From NCBI RefSeq assembly GCF_008802405.1, contig NZ_VZDO01000012.1, positions 109,750-173,749 of the forward strand: 64,000 bases of DNA. The letters run 5' to 3'. Source of the DNA: Plantimonas leprariae. Lineage in GTDB: Bacteria > Pseudomonadota > Alphaproteobacteria > Rhizobiales > Rhizobiaceae. Both the position numbers and the translations under genes were made by a program. Below the pieces are notes generated by a model. The model made no database searches, was not told the origin of the DNA, and worked only from the letters and a program-made list of their open reading frames with translations. Below are positions 35,429-46,214 of the stretch, in pieces; within the stretch, counting starts at the first letter, position 1, and the number at the start of each line of letters is the position of its first letter.

Positions 35429-36319
35429 ATGGCGACGATCGATTCGGCGGCGAGCACCGGAAGGCGGCGGACAGGCATCGCGCTCGTCACGGCCGGCACG
35501 CTGCTGTGGAGCCTCGCCGGCTTCTTCGTGCGTCTGCTCGACCTCGACGTCTGGACCGTCTTCGGCTGGCGCGCTTTCTTCGGCGCGCTCGGGCTCCTCG
35601 CCATCGTCGCCTGGCGGAATGGCGGCCGGGTCGACCGCGGTCTCGCCGGCCTCGGCCCGGTCGGGCTTCTCGCCATTCCGGTCTCGGCGATCTCGATGTT
35701 CGGCTATATCGGCGCGCTGACCTTCACCGACGTCGCGAACGTCATGACGATCTACGCGACGATCCCCTTCGTCGCGGCCGGCATCGCCTTTCTCTGGCTC
35801 GGCGAGCGGCCGACGCGGCGGGTCGTCGTCGCCAGCGCGATCTCCTTCGCCGGCATCGCCGCGATGGCCGCGTCCGCCCTCGGGCCCTCCGACATCCGCG
35901 GCAACGCGCTGGCCTTCGCGATGACGGTCGGCTTCTCCTTCCTCATGGTGCTGTCGAGGCGGCATCCGCACCTGCAGATGGCCGCGATCAACCTCGGCGC
36001 GGCGGCGATCTGCTTCGTCATCGCCCTGCCGCTGATGCCGGCCGTCTGGCCGACGCCGGTCCAGTTCCTGATCCTCGCCGTCTTCGGCCTCGCCACCAAC
36101 GCGCTCGCCTACGTGCTCTTCCTCACCGGCGGCCGGCATATTCCATCGGGCGAAGCTGGGCTGATCGCGCTGCTCGACGTCGTGCTCGGCCCGCTCTGGG
36201 TGTTTCTCGCCTTCGGCGAGGTGCCGACCGGCGCGGCGCTGTTCGCCGGCGTCGTGGTGCTCGGCGCGACGGGCTGGTATCTCTCCGGCCTCGCGTCGAA
36301 GCCGCCCGCCGACCGATAG
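35429..36319 (+). CDS. EamA/DMT-family transporter
   Basis: A 296-residue inner-membrane exporter-type protein with ten predicted helices in two EamA repeats (about 18-145 and 158-290). Repeat motifs are GTLLWSLAGFFVRLL, the end-of-repeat FLWLGERPTRRVVV and, in the second half, LIALLDVVLGPLWVFLAFGEVPTG. Substrate unknown; family members move amino acids or metabolites. The ATG at 35429 is preferred over 35396 because it leaves a normal short cytoplasmic head. It converges on fdsD with 2 bases between stops. Confidence 0.85.
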   Translation: MATIDSAASTGRRRTGIALVTAGTLLWSLAGFFVRLLDLDVWTVFGWRAFFGALGLLAIVAWRNGGRVDRGLAGLGPVGLLAIPVSAISMFGYIGALTFTDVANVMTIYATIPFVAAGIAFLWLGERPTRRVVVASAISFAGIAAMAASALGPSDIRGNALAFAMTVGFSFLMVLSRRHPHLQMAAINLGAAAICFVIALPLMPAVWPTPVQFLILAVFGLATNALAYVLFLTGGRHIPSGEAGLIALLDVVLGPLWVFLAFGEVPTGAALFAGVVVLGATGWYLSGLASKPPADR

Positions 36320-36321
36320 CG

Positions 36322-36552
36322 TCAGGTGGCGGGGTTCGGCCGCCGAATGGCCGGGATCGCCTCCACCACCAGCGGATGCATGTCCGCCGTCTCGCCGCTT
36401 TCCGCCTTGGCGATCAGCTTCTCGCGCATGCGGGGATCCCAGAACTTGTTGATGTGGTCGGCGACGTTGGCGGTCTGGCGCGCTCCGGCGGGGTTGGAGG
36501 CGCAGAAAAGAGCGATCTGGTTCGCCATGTGGACGAGCTTGTCATGCAGCAT
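36322..36552 (-). CDS. fdsD: formate dehydrogenase delta subunit
   Basis: A 76-residue soluble protein with the FdsD pattern KLVHMANQIALFCASNP, VADHINKFWDPRMREKLIA and HPLVVEAIPAI. In Rhodobacter and Cupriavidus FdsD is needed for cofactor insertion or assembly of the FDH complex. It overlaps the end of fdhD by 11 bases and is the last gene of the operon. Confidence 0.93.
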   Translation of the reverse strand: MLHDKLVHMANQIALFCASNPAGARQTANVADHINKFWDPRMREKLIAKAESGETADMHPLVVEAIPAIRRPNPAT

Positions 36553-37381
36553 GGCTGGCGTGCTCCTCCGCCGGCACGGCGCCGCGAAGCCGGCGCGGGT
36601 GGGTGAAGACCTCGAACTCCGCTCCCCGCGCGACGGCGACGAGCGTGACGCCGGCCCGCTCGGCCTCGTCGATCGCCAGCGCCGTCGGGGCGGAGACGGC
36701 GACGATCAGGGCCGAGCCCATCACCGCCGTCTTCTGGATCAGCTCCACCGACACGCGGCTGGTGATCGCGACGAAACCCGATGCCGAATCGACATCGTTC
36801 CGCGCCAGATGGCCGACGACCTTGTCGAGCGCGTTGTGGCGGCCGACATCTTCGCGCACGACCATCAGGCCCCGGTCCGGCGCGAAGAAGCCGGCGGCAT
36901 GGACCGCGCGGGTTTCGCGGCCGAGCCGCTGCTCGCGCGCCATCGCCTCCATCGCCTCGGCCAGCATGGCGGGATCGAAGCGCGGCTCCGCCCGCACGAC
37001 CGGCAGGACGGGCGCGGCGAGTTCGAGCGATTCGACGCCGCAGAGCCCGCAGCCGACCGGCCCGGTCATCTGCCGGCGGCGGGCGACATAGGTCCGGCCG
37101 CGCTCCGGATCGAGGCGGATCTGGCAATCGAGCCCCGCCTCGGTCTCGACCACCTCGATCCGCTCGATCTCGCGGGGGTGGGAGACGATCCGCTCGCTCA
37201 AAGTCAGGCCGAGGCCGAGGTCCTCGACATCGCGCGGGCTCGCCATCATCACCGCATGGGTCGAGCCGTCGACCGAGATGGCGACCGCGACCTCCTCCGG
37301 CACCGCCCGCTCGCCGGGAACGAACCGCCCGTCGCGGAACAGCAGCGCCCGCCGGCGGCGGGAAGCGAGGCTTTCGCTCAC
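36542..37381 (-). CDS. fdhD: formate dehydrogenase sulfur-transfer/assembly protein FdhD (FdsC)
   Basis: A 279-residue cytoplasmic chaperone that transfers sulfur to the molybdenum cofactor of FDH. The persulfide cysteines are C111 and C114 in GPVGCGLCGVESL, at the spacing of the E. coli protein. Other motifs are FFAPDRGLMVVREDVGRHNALDKVVG and ITSRVSVELIQKTAVMG. The GTG start overlaps the fdsA stop (GTGA). Confidence 0.94.
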   Translation of the reverse strand: MSESLASRRRRALLFRDGRFVPGERAVPEEVAVAISVDGSTHAVMMASPRDVEDLGLGLTLSERIVSHPREIERIEVVETEAGLDCQIRLDPERGRTYVARRRQMTGPVGCGLCGVESLELAAPVLPVVRAEPRFDPAMLAEAMEAMAREQRLGRETRAVHAAGFFAPDRGLMVVREDVGRHNALDKVVGHLARNDVDSASGFVAITSRVSVELIQKTAVMGSALIVAVSAPTALAIDEAERAGVTLVAVARGAEFEVFTHPRRLRGAVPAEEHASHAA

Positions 37382-40224
37382 TCCGCCGCTTCCGCCGGCA
37401 CGATGCGGCGGCTCATCTCGGAGAGTTCGCGGTAGTCCTCCTGCCATTCGGTCGGGCCGTTGGAGGGCGAGACCTGCACCGCCGTCACCTTGTATTCCGG
37501 GCAGTTCGTCGCCCAGTCCGAGAAGTCGGTGGTGATGACGTTCACCTGCGTCAACGGGTGGTGGAAGGTCGTGTAGACGACGCCGGGCGCGACGCGGGTG
37601 GTGATCTTCGCGCGCAGCGACGTTTCCCCGGCGCGCGACGCGAGCTTCACCCAGTCGCCGTCGCGCACGCCCCGCTGCTCCGCGTCGTGCGGATGCATCT
37701 CCAGCCGGTCCTCCTCGTGCCAGACCGTGTTCTGCGTGCGGCGCGTCTGCGCGCCGACATTGTACTGCGAGAGAATGCGGCCGGTGGTGAGCAGCAGCGG
37801 GAAGCGCGGACCAACCTTCTCGTCGGTCGCGACGTATTCCGTGATGACGAAATTGCCTTTGCCGCGCATGAACTCGCCGACATGCATGATCGGCGAGCCT
37901 TCCGGGTGGGTCTCGTTGCAGGGCCACTGCACCGAGCCCTTCTCCTCCAGGAGAGCGTAGGAGACGCCGGCGAAGGTCGGCGTCGTCTGCGCCACCTCAT
38001 CCATGATCTCGGATGGGTGCTTGTAGTCCATCTCCATGCCGATGGCCCGGGCGAGCAGTTGCGTCACCTCCCAATCGGCATAGCCGTTCTTCGGCGCCAT
38101 GACGCGGCGGACACGGTTGATGCGCCGCTCGGCATTGGTGAAGGTGCCGTCCTTCTCGAGGAAGGTCGAACCCGGCAGGAAGACGGTGGCGTAGTTCGCC
38201 GTCTCGTTGAGGAACAGGTCCTGCACGATCAGGAGTTCGAGGTTTTCGAGCCCGGCCGACACGTGCTTCGTGTCGGGATCGGACTGGAGGATGTCCTCGC
38301 CCTGGACGTAGAGGCCCTTGAACGTGCCGTCGATCGCCGAATCGAACATGTTCGGAATGCGCAGGCCCGGCTCCGAACTGATCGAGACGCCCCAAAGGCT
38401 CTCGAAGGTCTCGCGCACCTCATCGCGCGACACGTGGCGGTAGCCGGTGAACTCGTGCGGGAACGAGCCCATGTCGCAGGAGCCCTGCACGTTGTTCTGG
38501 CCGCGCAAGGGATTCACGCCGACGCCGCGCCGGCCGATATTGCCGGTCGCCATCGCGAGGTTGGCGATCGCCATCACCGAGGTCGAGCCTTGGCTATGCT
38601 CGGTGACGCCGAGGCCGTAATAGATCGCGGCGTTGCCACCCGTCGCGTAGAGCCGTGCGGCCTGCCGGACGAGGTCGGCCGGAACGCCGGTCGTCTGCTC
38701 CATCGCTTCCGGCGAGCGGTTTTCGTCGGCGACGAAGGCGGCCCAGTCCTGGAAGGCGTCCCATTCGCAGCGCTCGCGCACGAAGGTTTCGTCCACCAGC
38801 CCTTCGGTGACGATGACATGCGCCAGCGCCGTCAGCATCGCGACGTTGGTGCCGGGCCTGAGCGGCAGGTGGTAGTCCGCCTCCACATGCGGCGTTTTCA
38901 CGAGGTCGATCCGGCGCGGGTCGATCACGATCAGCCGTGCCCCCTGCCGCAGCCGCTTCTTCATGCGGGACGCGAAGACAGGATGGCCGTCGGTCGGATT
39001 GGCGCCGATGACGAGGATGACGTCCGACTCCTCCACCGAGTCGAAGTCCTGCGTGCCGGCCGAGGTGCCATAGGTGGTCGAAAGGCCGTAGCCGGTCGGC
39101 GAATGGCAGACTCTGGCGCAGGTATCGATGTTGTTGTTGCGGAAGCCCGCGCGCACGATCTTCTGCATCAGGTAGACTTCCTCGTTCGTGCAGCGCGACG
39201 AGGAGATCGCGCCGACCGAGCCTTGGCCGTAGCGCGCCTGGATGTCCTTGATCTTCGAGGCCGCGTAGCCGATCGCCTCTTCCCAAGACACCACCTGCCA
39301 CGGTTGGTCATGCTTTTCGCGGATCATCGGCTCGAGCACGCGGTCCGGATGCGTGGCGTAGCCGGTGGCGAAGCGGCCCTTCACGCAGGAATGGCCGCGG
39401 TTCGCCTTGCCGTCCTTGTACGGCACCATGCGGACGAGTTCCTCGCCGCGCATCTCCGCCTTGAACGAGCAGCCGACGCCGCAATAGGCGCAGGTGGTCA
39501 CGACCGAATGCTCGGGCGTGCCGATCTCGATCACCGACTTCTCTTCCAGCGTCGCCGTCGGACAGGCCTGCACGCAGGCGCCGCACGAGACGCATTCGGA
39601 GGAGAAGAAGTCGTCCGACCGGAGGCCGGCCGAGACCTTCGAGCCGAAGCCGCGGCCTTGGATCGTCAGCGCGAAGGTGCCCTGCACTTCCTCGCAGGCC
39701 CGGACGCAGCGCGAGCAGACGATGCATTTCGAGGCGTCGAACTGGAAGTAGGGGTTCGACTGGTCCTTCGGCTGGCCGAGATGGTTGTCGCCCGCATAGC
39801 CGTAGCGTACCTCGCGCAGGCCAACCGCTCCCGCCGTGTCCTGCAGCTCGCAGTCGCCGTTCGCGGCGCAGGTCAGGCAGTCGAGCGGGTGGTCGGAGAT
39901 GTAGAGCTCCATCACCCCTTTGCGAATGCGCTTCAGCCGCTCGGTCTGCGTCGAGACCTTCATGCCCGCCATCGCCGGCGTCGTGCAGGAGGCGGGCGTG
40001 CCGTTCCGCCCCTCGATCTCGACGAGGCAAAGGCGGCAGGAGCCGAACGATTCCAGCATGTCGGTGGCGCAGAGCTTCGGCACGGAGATGCCGGCTTCCT
40101 GCGCCGCGCGCATCAGCGACGTGCCTTCCGGCACGGTCACCTCGAAGCCGTCGACGGTGAGCGTGACAGTCTTCTCGGAGACGGACTTCGGCGTGCCGTA
40201 GTCGATCTCGTGAACGAGGCTCAT
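37378..40224 (-). CDS. fdsA: NAD-dependent formate dehydrogenase alpha (catalytic) subunit
   Basis: The 948-residue metal-containing subunit oxidises formate to CO2. Order: N-terminal [2Fe-2S] domain (C52, C63, C66, C80), an Fe-S segment with DCLTCAANGDC, a ferredoxin-like pair (CIVCSRCVRAC and CVSCGACVQAC), then the molybdopterin domain opening with CAYCGVGC. The metal ligand is probably C373, followed by His374, in ARVCHSPTGYG, as in Rhodobacter FdsA; it is Cys, not selenocysteine. The C-terminal part from about 800 has QTRRTQNTVWHEEDRLEMH, the dinucleotide-binding fold. GGAGGG lies upstream of the ATG. Confidence 0.96.
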   Translation of the reverse strand: MSLVHEIDYGTPKSVSEKTVTLTVDGFEVTVPEGTSLMRAAQEAGISVPKLCATDMLESFGSCRLCLVEIEGRNGTPASCTTPAMAGMKVSTQTERLKRIRKGVMELYISDHPLDCLTCAANGDCELQDTAGAVGLREVRYGYAGDNHLGQPKDQSNPYFQFDASKCIVCSRCVRACEEVQGTFALTIQGRGFGSKVSAGLRSDDFFSSECVSCGACVQACPTATLEEKSVIEIGTPEHSVVTTCAYCGVGCSFKAEMRGEELVRMVPYKDGKANRGHSCVKGRFATGYATHPDRVLEPMIREKHDQPWQVVSWEEAIGYAASKIKDIQARYGQGSVGAISSSRCTNEEVYLMQKIVRAGFRNNNIDTCARVCHSPTGYGLSTTYGTSAGTQDFDSVEESDVILVIGANPTDGHPVFASRMKKRLRQGARLIVIDPRRIDLVKTPHVEADYHLPLRPGTNVAMLTALAHVIVTEGLVDETFVRERCEWDAFQDWAAFVADENRSPEAMEQTTGVPADLVRQAARLYATGGNAAIYYGLGVTEHSQGSTSVMAIANLAMATGNIGRRGVGVNPLRGQNNVQGSCDMGSFPHEFTGYRHVSRDEVRETFESLWGVSISSEPGLRIPNMFDSAIDGTFKGLYVQGEDILQSDPDTKHVSAGLENLELLIVQDLFLNETANYATVFLPGSTFLEKDGTFTNAERRINRVRRVMAPKNGYADWEVTQLLARAIGMEMDYKHPSEIMDEVAQTTPTFAGVSYALLEEKGSVQWPCNETHPEGSPIMHVGEFMRGKGNFVITEYVATDEKVGPRFPLLLTTGRILSQYNVGAQTRRTQNTVWHEEDRLEMHPHDAEQRGVRDGDWVKLASRAGETSLRAKITTRVAPGVVYTTFHHPLTQVNVITTDFSDWATNCPEYKVTAVQVSPSNGPTEWQEDYRELSEMSRRIVPAEAAE

Positions 40225-40234
40225 CGGGCCCTCC

Positions 40235-41785
40235 TCATTCCGCCGCCTCGCTCATGGGCGGGCGGCCGAAGTCTTCCGGGAAATGCGTGATGGCGCTCAT
40301 CACCGGGTATGGGGTGAAACCGCCGAGGGCGCAGAGCGATCCGAACTTCATCGTGTTGCAGAGGTCCTCGACGAGTTCGAGGTTCGCCGCCGGCCGCTCG
40401 CCGGCGATCAGCTTGTCCATCGCCTCCCGCCCGCGCACCGCGCCGACGCGGCAGGGCGTGCACTTGCCGCAGGATTCCACCGCGCAGAACTCGAAGGCGA
40501 AGCGCGCCTGCCGCGCCATGTCGGCCGTGTCGTCGAAGACGACGATGCCGGCATGGCCGATGAGGCCGTCGCGCCCGGCGAAGCTCTCGTAGTCGAAGGG
40601 CGTGTCGAACAGCTCACGCGGAAAATACGCGCCGAGCGGCCCGCCGACCTGCACCGCCTTCACGGGACGCCCCGACGCGGTGCCGCCGCCGATTCTGTCG
40701 ACGATCTGCCCGAGCGTGATGCCGAAGGGCGCTTCGTAGAGCCCGCCGTAGCGGACGTTGCCGGCGATCTGCAGCGGCATCGTCCCGCGCGAGCGGCCGA
40801 AGCCGAGCGACTTGTACCGGCCGACATCCGCCATCACCGCCGGCACGGAGGCGAGCGTCACGACGTTGTTGATCACGGTCGGTCGGCCGAACAGTCCCTT
40901 GATCGCCGGCAGCGGCGGCTTGGCGCGCACTTGGCCGCGCCGGCCTTCGAGGCTTTCGAGGAGCGAGGTCTCCTCGCCGCAGACATAGGCTCCCGCCCCG
41001 ACCCGCACCTCGATGTCGAAGGCGTGGGGACTGCCGAGGACGGAGGGGCCGAGCACGCCCCCTGCCCGCGCCCGTTCCACCGCTTCCGTCAGAACGCGGA
41101 TCGCGACCGGGTATTCCGAGCGCAGATACACGAAGCCTTTCGTCGCGCCGGTGGCGAGGCCGGCGATGGCCATGCCCTCGATCAGCGCGAAGGGGTCGCC
41201 CTCCATGATCATCCGGTCGGCGAAGGTGCCGGAATCCCCCTCGTCGGCATTGGCGACGATGTATTTCCGATCCGCCGACGCCTCGGCGACCGTCTTCCAC
41301 TTGATGCCGGTCGGGAAGCCCGCACCGCCGCGCCCGCGCAGGCCCGAATCCGTGATCTCCGCGACGACCGCGAGCGGCTCCATCTGCGCCGCACGCTCCA
41401 GCCCGGCAAGGCCGCCATGCGCGCGGTAGCTGTCGAGCGACAGCGGATCGATCACGCCGCAGCGCGCGAAGGTGAGGCGCGTCTGGCCTTGCAGGAACGG
41501 GTGCTCCTCGACCCGCCCGATCCCTCTTTCGTGCGCCGCGCCGTCCAGCACCCCGGCATCGAGAAGCGCGGCGATCTCACCCGGCTCGACCGGCCCGTAG
41601 CCGATCCGCCCTTCCCCGGTCTCGACCTCCAAGAGCGGCTCCAGCCACGCCATCCCGCGCGAGCCGGTGCGGACGATTTCGACATCGAGGCCGCGAGCCC
41701 CGGCTTCGCGCGTCAGTTCCTCAGCGATCTCGTCCGCGCCACAGGCGACGGCAAAGGTGTCGAGCGGCAGGAAGACCCGCGTCAC
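40235..41785 (-). CDS. fdsB: formate dehydrogenase beta subunit (NuoF-like, FMN/NAD)
   Basis: A 516-residue diaphorase subunit that passes electrons from FdsA to NAD+. An N-terminal thioredoxin-like domain (about 1-100) has a single Cys and so cannot bind the extra [2Fe-2S]. The FMN/NADH part has RGRGGAGFPTGIKW, NADEGDSGTFADR and GAGAYVCGEETSLLES. The [4Fe-4S] cysteines are in ESCGKCTPCRVGAVRG and SLCALGG. The GTG start overlaps the fdsG stop. Confidence 0.95.
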   Translation of the reverse strand: MTRVFLPLDTFAVACGADEIAEELTREAGARGLDVEIVRTGSRGMAWLEPLLEVETGEGRIGYGPVEPGEIAALLDAGVLDGAAHERGIGRVEEHPFLQGQTRLTFARCGVIDPLSLDSYRAHGGLAGLERAAQMEPLAVVAEITDSGLRGRGGAGFPTGIKWKTVAEASADRKYIVANADEGDSGTFADRMIMEGDPFALIEGMAIAGLATGATKGFVYLRSEYPVAIRVLTEAVERARAGGVLGPSVLGSPHAFDIEVRVGAGAYVCGEETSLLESLEGRRGQVRAKPPLPAIKGLFGRPTVINNVVTLASVPAVMADVGRYKSLGFGRSRGTMPLQIAGNVRYGGLYEAPFGITLGQIVDRIGGGTASGRPVKAVQVGGPLGAYFPRELFDTPFDYESFAGRDGLIGHAGIVVFDDTADMARQARFAFEFCAVESCGKCTPCRVGAVRGREAMDKLIAGERPAANLELVEDLCNTMKFGSLCALGGFTPYPVMSAITHFPEDFGRPPMSEAAE

Positions 41786-42252
41786 AGCCGCGCCTCCTCG
41801 ACCAGCCGTTCGACCTTCGCCGGCGTCAGCCGTGCGACGGGCCGGTCGTCCAGCATCGCGTTCGGGCCGATCGCGCAGAGGCCGAGACAGTAGACCGCTT
41901 CCAGCGACACCTGCCCGCCGGGCGAGGTCTCGCCGATCCGCACCCCCAGCGCGTCCTCGAAGGCGTCGGCGATCCGGTCGCCGCCGCGCGCCTGGCAGGC
42001 CTCCGCCCGGCAGACCTTCAGGACGCGGCGCCCGTGCGGCTCGGCGTGGAAGTCGTGATAGAACGACATGACGCCGTGCACCTCGGCGCGGGATAGGTTC
42101 AGCTCGGCCGACACGAGGCGGATCGCCGCTTCCGGCACATGGCCAAAACGTGCCTCCAACGCGTGCAGGATCGGCAGCAACGGCCCTTCCAAATGCTTCA
42201 GCTCGGCGACGATCAGCAGAGCCTCGTCGGCTGAGAAGGCGGTATGGGGCAT
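41782..42252 (-). CDS. fdsG: formate dehydrogenase gamma subunit (NuoE-like)
   Basis: A 156-residue thioredoxin-fold electron carrier with one [2Fe-2S] bound by C81 and C86 ([12 protein letters not shown]) and C122 and C126 ([11 protein letters not shown]). It pairs with FdsB as NuoE does with NuoF. The ATG at 42252 has GGGAGG about 11 bases upstream; an ATG at 42321 would add 23 residues and has no ribosome site. It is the first gene of the fds operon and diverges from queF. Confidence 0.94.
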   Translation of the reverse strand: MPHTAFSADEALLIVAELKHLEGPLLPILHALEARFGHVPEAAIRLVSAELNLSRAEVHGVMSFYHDFHAEPHGRRVLKVCRAEACQARGGDRIADAFEDALGVRIGETSPGGQVSLEAVYCLGLCAIGPNAMLDDRPVARLTPAKVERLVEEARL

Positions 42253-42332
42253 CCGGCAGGTGGCCTCCCAGCCACGCGAGCGACGCTTCGACCCATACGC
42301 CGCCGCGCCATTCGTCTTCATCGTTGGCTCGC

Positions 42333-42361
42333 ATTATCAACTTTTTCTGGAAACGTTCCAG
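42333..42361 (-). promoter_or_regulatory. inverted repeat and candidate promoter upstream of fdsG
   Basis: CTGGAA (42347-42352) and TTCCAG (42356-42361) form a perfect 6-bp inverted repeat with a 3-base centre. On the minus strand GATAAT (42333-42338) is a good -10 box, and the repeat covers where its -35 would lie. A regulator bound here could control the fds operon. Confidence 0.35.
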
Positions 42362-42473
42362 TCCGGTCGCGACGGTCCCGATTGCGGCGGCGACATCCGG
42401 CCGCTCGTTTTCTTCCTCTCCGGTCGGATATAGGAACGCCCAGCCAGACACGGAAAAGCCGCCTGCCGACACC

Positions 42474-42938
42474 ATGACCGAAGCGATGCACCTCACCCAG
42501 CTCGGGCGCGCCGATGCGCGGCCGCCCGCCTCCCCGGACGAAGCCGTCCTCGAAACCGTGCCTTTCGAGCGGCCGCCCGGACCGCCGACGATCGTGCGCT
42601 TCGCGTGCCCCGAATTTACCTCTCTCTGTCCGGTGACGGGCCAGCCAGATTTCGCGCATCTCGTCATCGACTACGCGCCGAACGCCAAGCTAGTGGAATC
42701 GAAATCGCTGAAGCTGTTCCTGACGAGCTTCCGCAACCACGGCTCGTTCCACGAGACCTGCACGGTGAGCGTCGGCCGGCGCATCGCCGAGGCGACGGAG
42801 CCGCTGTGGCTCAGGATCGGCGGCTATTGGTATCCGCGCGGCGGCATCCCGATCGACGTCTTCTGGCAGACCGGCGCGCCGCCGGAAGGCGTGTTCCTGC
42901 CCGACCAGGGCGTGCCGCCCTATCGCGGGCGCGGTTGA
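42474..42938 (+). CDS. queF: NADPH-dependent 7-cyano-7-deazaguanine reductase
   Basis: A 154-residue single-domain QueF that reduces preQ0 to preQ1 in queuosine synthesis. The thioimide-forming Cys52 and the proton donor Asp59 are in [14 protein letters not shown], and the substrate Glu is in [12 protein letters not shown]. The short length marks the unimodular type. The ATG at 42474 has no strong ribosome site but gives the normal family N-terminus. No other queuosine gene is in the window. Confidence 0.95.
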   Translation: MTEAMHLTQLGRADARPPASPDEAVLETVPFERPPGPPTIVRFACPEFTSLCPVTGQPDFAHLVIDYAPNAKLVESKSLKLFLTSFRNHGSFHETCTVSVGRRIAEATEPLWLRIGGYWYPRGGIPIDVFWQTGAPPEGVFLPDQGVPPYRGRG

Positions 42939-43014
42939 CGGCCCGTTCGCGCGGCCGAGGTTGATCGGCCCGGCACGTCTGGTAAGCCGCTGGACGAACG
43001 GCGGGATGAAACTC

Positions 43015-44139
43015 ATGGACCTGAAGCTCGATTCGATCGACGAGGCGGTGGCCGCCATCGCGCGCGGTGAACTCGTGGTGGTGGTGGACGACACCGACCG
43101 CGAGAACGAGGGCGACCTCATCATGGCGGCCTCGAAGGCGACGCCGGAGACGATCGCCTTCATGATCCGCCACACGAGCGGCATCCTCTGCGTGCCGATG
43201 ACGGGCGAGCGTGCCGCCCGGCTTCACCTGCCGCCGATGGTGGCGAACAATCTCGACCCGATGCGCACCGCCTTCACGATCTCGGTCGACTACAAGGTCG
43301 GCATGACGACCGGCATCTCGGCGGACGAGCGCTCGAACACCGCCCGCGCGCTCGCCAACGGCAACGCGCAGGCCTCGGACTTCCTCCGACCCGGCCACAT
43401 GTTCCCGTTGATCTCGCGCGAGGGCGGCGTCCTCACCCGCTCCGGCCATACCGAAGCCGGGACGGATCTGGCGCAGCTCGCCGGCCTGGAGCCGGTCGGC
43501 GTTCTCGCCGAGGTCGTCAACGACGACGGTACGGTGAAACGGCTGCCGGAACTAGTGCCCTTCGCGCGCGAGCACGGCCTCAAGATCGTCTCGATCGAGG
43601 ACCTGATCTCCTGGCGCATCCGGCGGGAATCCTTCGTCACCTGCGTGCGCGAGGAGCCCTTGACCGTCGGCGGCATGCGGGGCCGCATCCGCATCTACGA
43701 GACGCCGTTCGACCAGGTGCAGCATGTGGTCGCCGTGTTCGGCGACGTGGCAGGCGCCGAACGGGTGCCGACGCGCATCCACCGCGAGCAGCCGGTGCTG
43801 GACCTGTTCGGCCGCGCCCGCGAGGAGAAGACCTGGGTCGAGATCGCCGTCGACGCCCTCAAGGCGCATGGCCGCGGCGTCCTGATGCTGCTCCGCCAGC
43901 CGCAGGTCTGCGACTTCGAGCCCGCGCTGCCGGAGCCCGGCGCGGCGCCGGTGGACGGCGAGCGGCATGCCAGCGCCCAGGCGCGCCAGCAGCGCTGGCG
44001 CGAGATCGGCGTCGGGGCGCAGATCCTGCGCGACCTGAAGGTCCGCTCGATCGCGGTGCTGGCGACGCAGGAGCGCGCCTATGTCGGCCTCACCGGCTTC
44101 GGCATCGAGGTTGCGGGCACGATTCTCGTCGAGGACTGA
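43015..44139 (+). CDS. ribB: 3,4-dihydroxy-2-butanone-4-phosphate synthase with degenerate GTP-cyclohydrolase-II-like domain
   Basis: A 374-residue riboflavin-pathway protein. The N-terminal RibB half (about 1-205) has [37 protein letters not shown] and [15 protein letters not shown]. The C-terminal half aligns with RibA by fold, but where GTP cyclohydrolase II has its zinc-binding cysteines, this protein reads [14 protein letters not shown] with none, so it should not open GTP. Such RibB-X fusions are common in rhizobia. Start 43015 is favoured by GGCGGG 9 bases upstream; ATG 43006 is too close to it. Confidence 0.9.
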   Translation: MDLKLDSIDEAVAAIARGELVVVVDDTDRENEGDLIMAASKATPETIAFMIRHTSGILCVPMTGERAARLHLPPMVANNLDPMRTAFTISVDYKVGMTTGISADERSNTARALANGNAQASDFLRPGHMFPLISREGGVLTRSGHTEAGTDLAQLAGLEPVGVLAEVVNDDGTVKRLPELVPFAREHGLKIVSIEDLISWRIRRESFVTCVREEPLTVGGMRGRIRIYETPFDQVQHVVAVFGDVAGAERVPTRIHREQPVLDLFGRAREEKTWVEIAVDALKAHGRGVLMLLRQPQVCDFEPALPEPGAAPVDGERHASAQARQQRWREIGVGAQILRDLKVRSIAVLATQERAYVGLTGFGIEVAGTILVED

Positions 44140-44207
44140 CCTTCGCTTCCGCGCGCCGAAGCGTTATCTCAAATCGCCATCAACGATCGCCGCAGAGGAG
44201 GCACGCG

Positions 44208-45280
<1,073 letters not shown>

Positions 45281-45284
<4 letters not shown>

Positions 45285-46090
45285 CCGCTTCGCGGTCCGG
45301 TCTGCAGCAGCTTCACTTGGACACCGTCCCAGCGCAGCGCCGTCAGGCGGCCGGTCTCGCAGGCCGCCGTGTCGAGACCGATCCGGCCCCTGCCGCAGAC
45401 CGGCCGGGACGACGGCGTGTGCCCGTGGACGACGACGAGCGGCAGTTCCGGCCCCTTCGACAGGAACGGCTCGCGTATCCACATCAGGTCGTCGTCGGTC
45501 TGGCGGCGCAGCGCGACGCCCGGCCGCACGCCCGCATGCGCGAAGACGAGCCGGTCCGTATAGGCGCAGACCGGCAGGGCGCGCAGGAACTCGATATGCT
45601 CGGCCGAAACGGCGTCGCGGACGATCTCCGCGACCTCCTTCGGATGGCGGCGATGCGTCTTCAGGATCGGCCGCAGGTCGAGGCCGTAGGACTTGAGGGT
45701 CACCTCGCCGCCGTGTTCGAACCAAAACAGGTTCCCGAACGGTTCCTTCAGGAACCGCAGCATCATCTCTTCATGATTGCCGCAGAGGCAGACTCGGCGG
45801 AAACCGTCCGGCATGCCGCCCGTCAGATGATCGAGCACGTCGGCCGAAGCTGGACCACGGTCGACGTAGTCGCCGAGCATCACGACGATCTTCGGACGCT
45901 GGCTGGCTTGCCCGTCCTCGACGATCAGCCGGTCGATCTCGACGAGTTGCTCGTGGCAGCCGTGCACGTCGCCGACCGCGTAGAAGATCGGGTTCCCCTC
46001 CCCGACGAACAGCCGCTCGCGCCGGGAACCGCCGCCGTTGCGCCCGCGCAGCCGGCGAACGGCGGCGCGGAGGATACCGGCGACGCTCAC
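45281..46090 (-). CDS. PPP-family metallophosphatase (serine/threonine protein phosphatase-like)
   Basis: A 269-residue phosphoesterase. Two-metal site motifs are [10 protein letters not shown] (about 40), [10 protein letters not shown] (about 73), GNHEEMM (about 104), then HAGVRPG and VVHGHTP. It has a basic N-terminal extension of about 30 residues. The GTG start has no clear ribosome site. It is the distal gene at the edge of the EPS cluster and could dephosphorylate a protein of that system; this is inference. It converges on the polyol dehydrogenase with a 4-base overlap. Confidence 0.83.
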
Positions 46091-46214
46091 GCCCGGCGAC
46101 CGTCTTCGCGAGAGGGGAATGCGGCGGGGAGCATCGTCGCGGCGGCCGTCCAGCGTCGTTCAGCCGCCGATCCTAGTCCGCGAACCCGCGCGCCGGCCTT
46201 GCGCGGCGGAATGC

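Noticed and set aside
36781..40290. 1169-codon open frame antisense to fdsA and fdhD
   Set aside because: It is the mirror frame of well-supported genes, rich in Arg, Ala and Gly, and has no domain or ribosome site; long antisense frames are expected at this GC content.
42939..43014. Possible FMN riboswitch before ribB
   Set aside because: The leader is only about 75 bases and shows none of the conserved FMN-aptamer elements.
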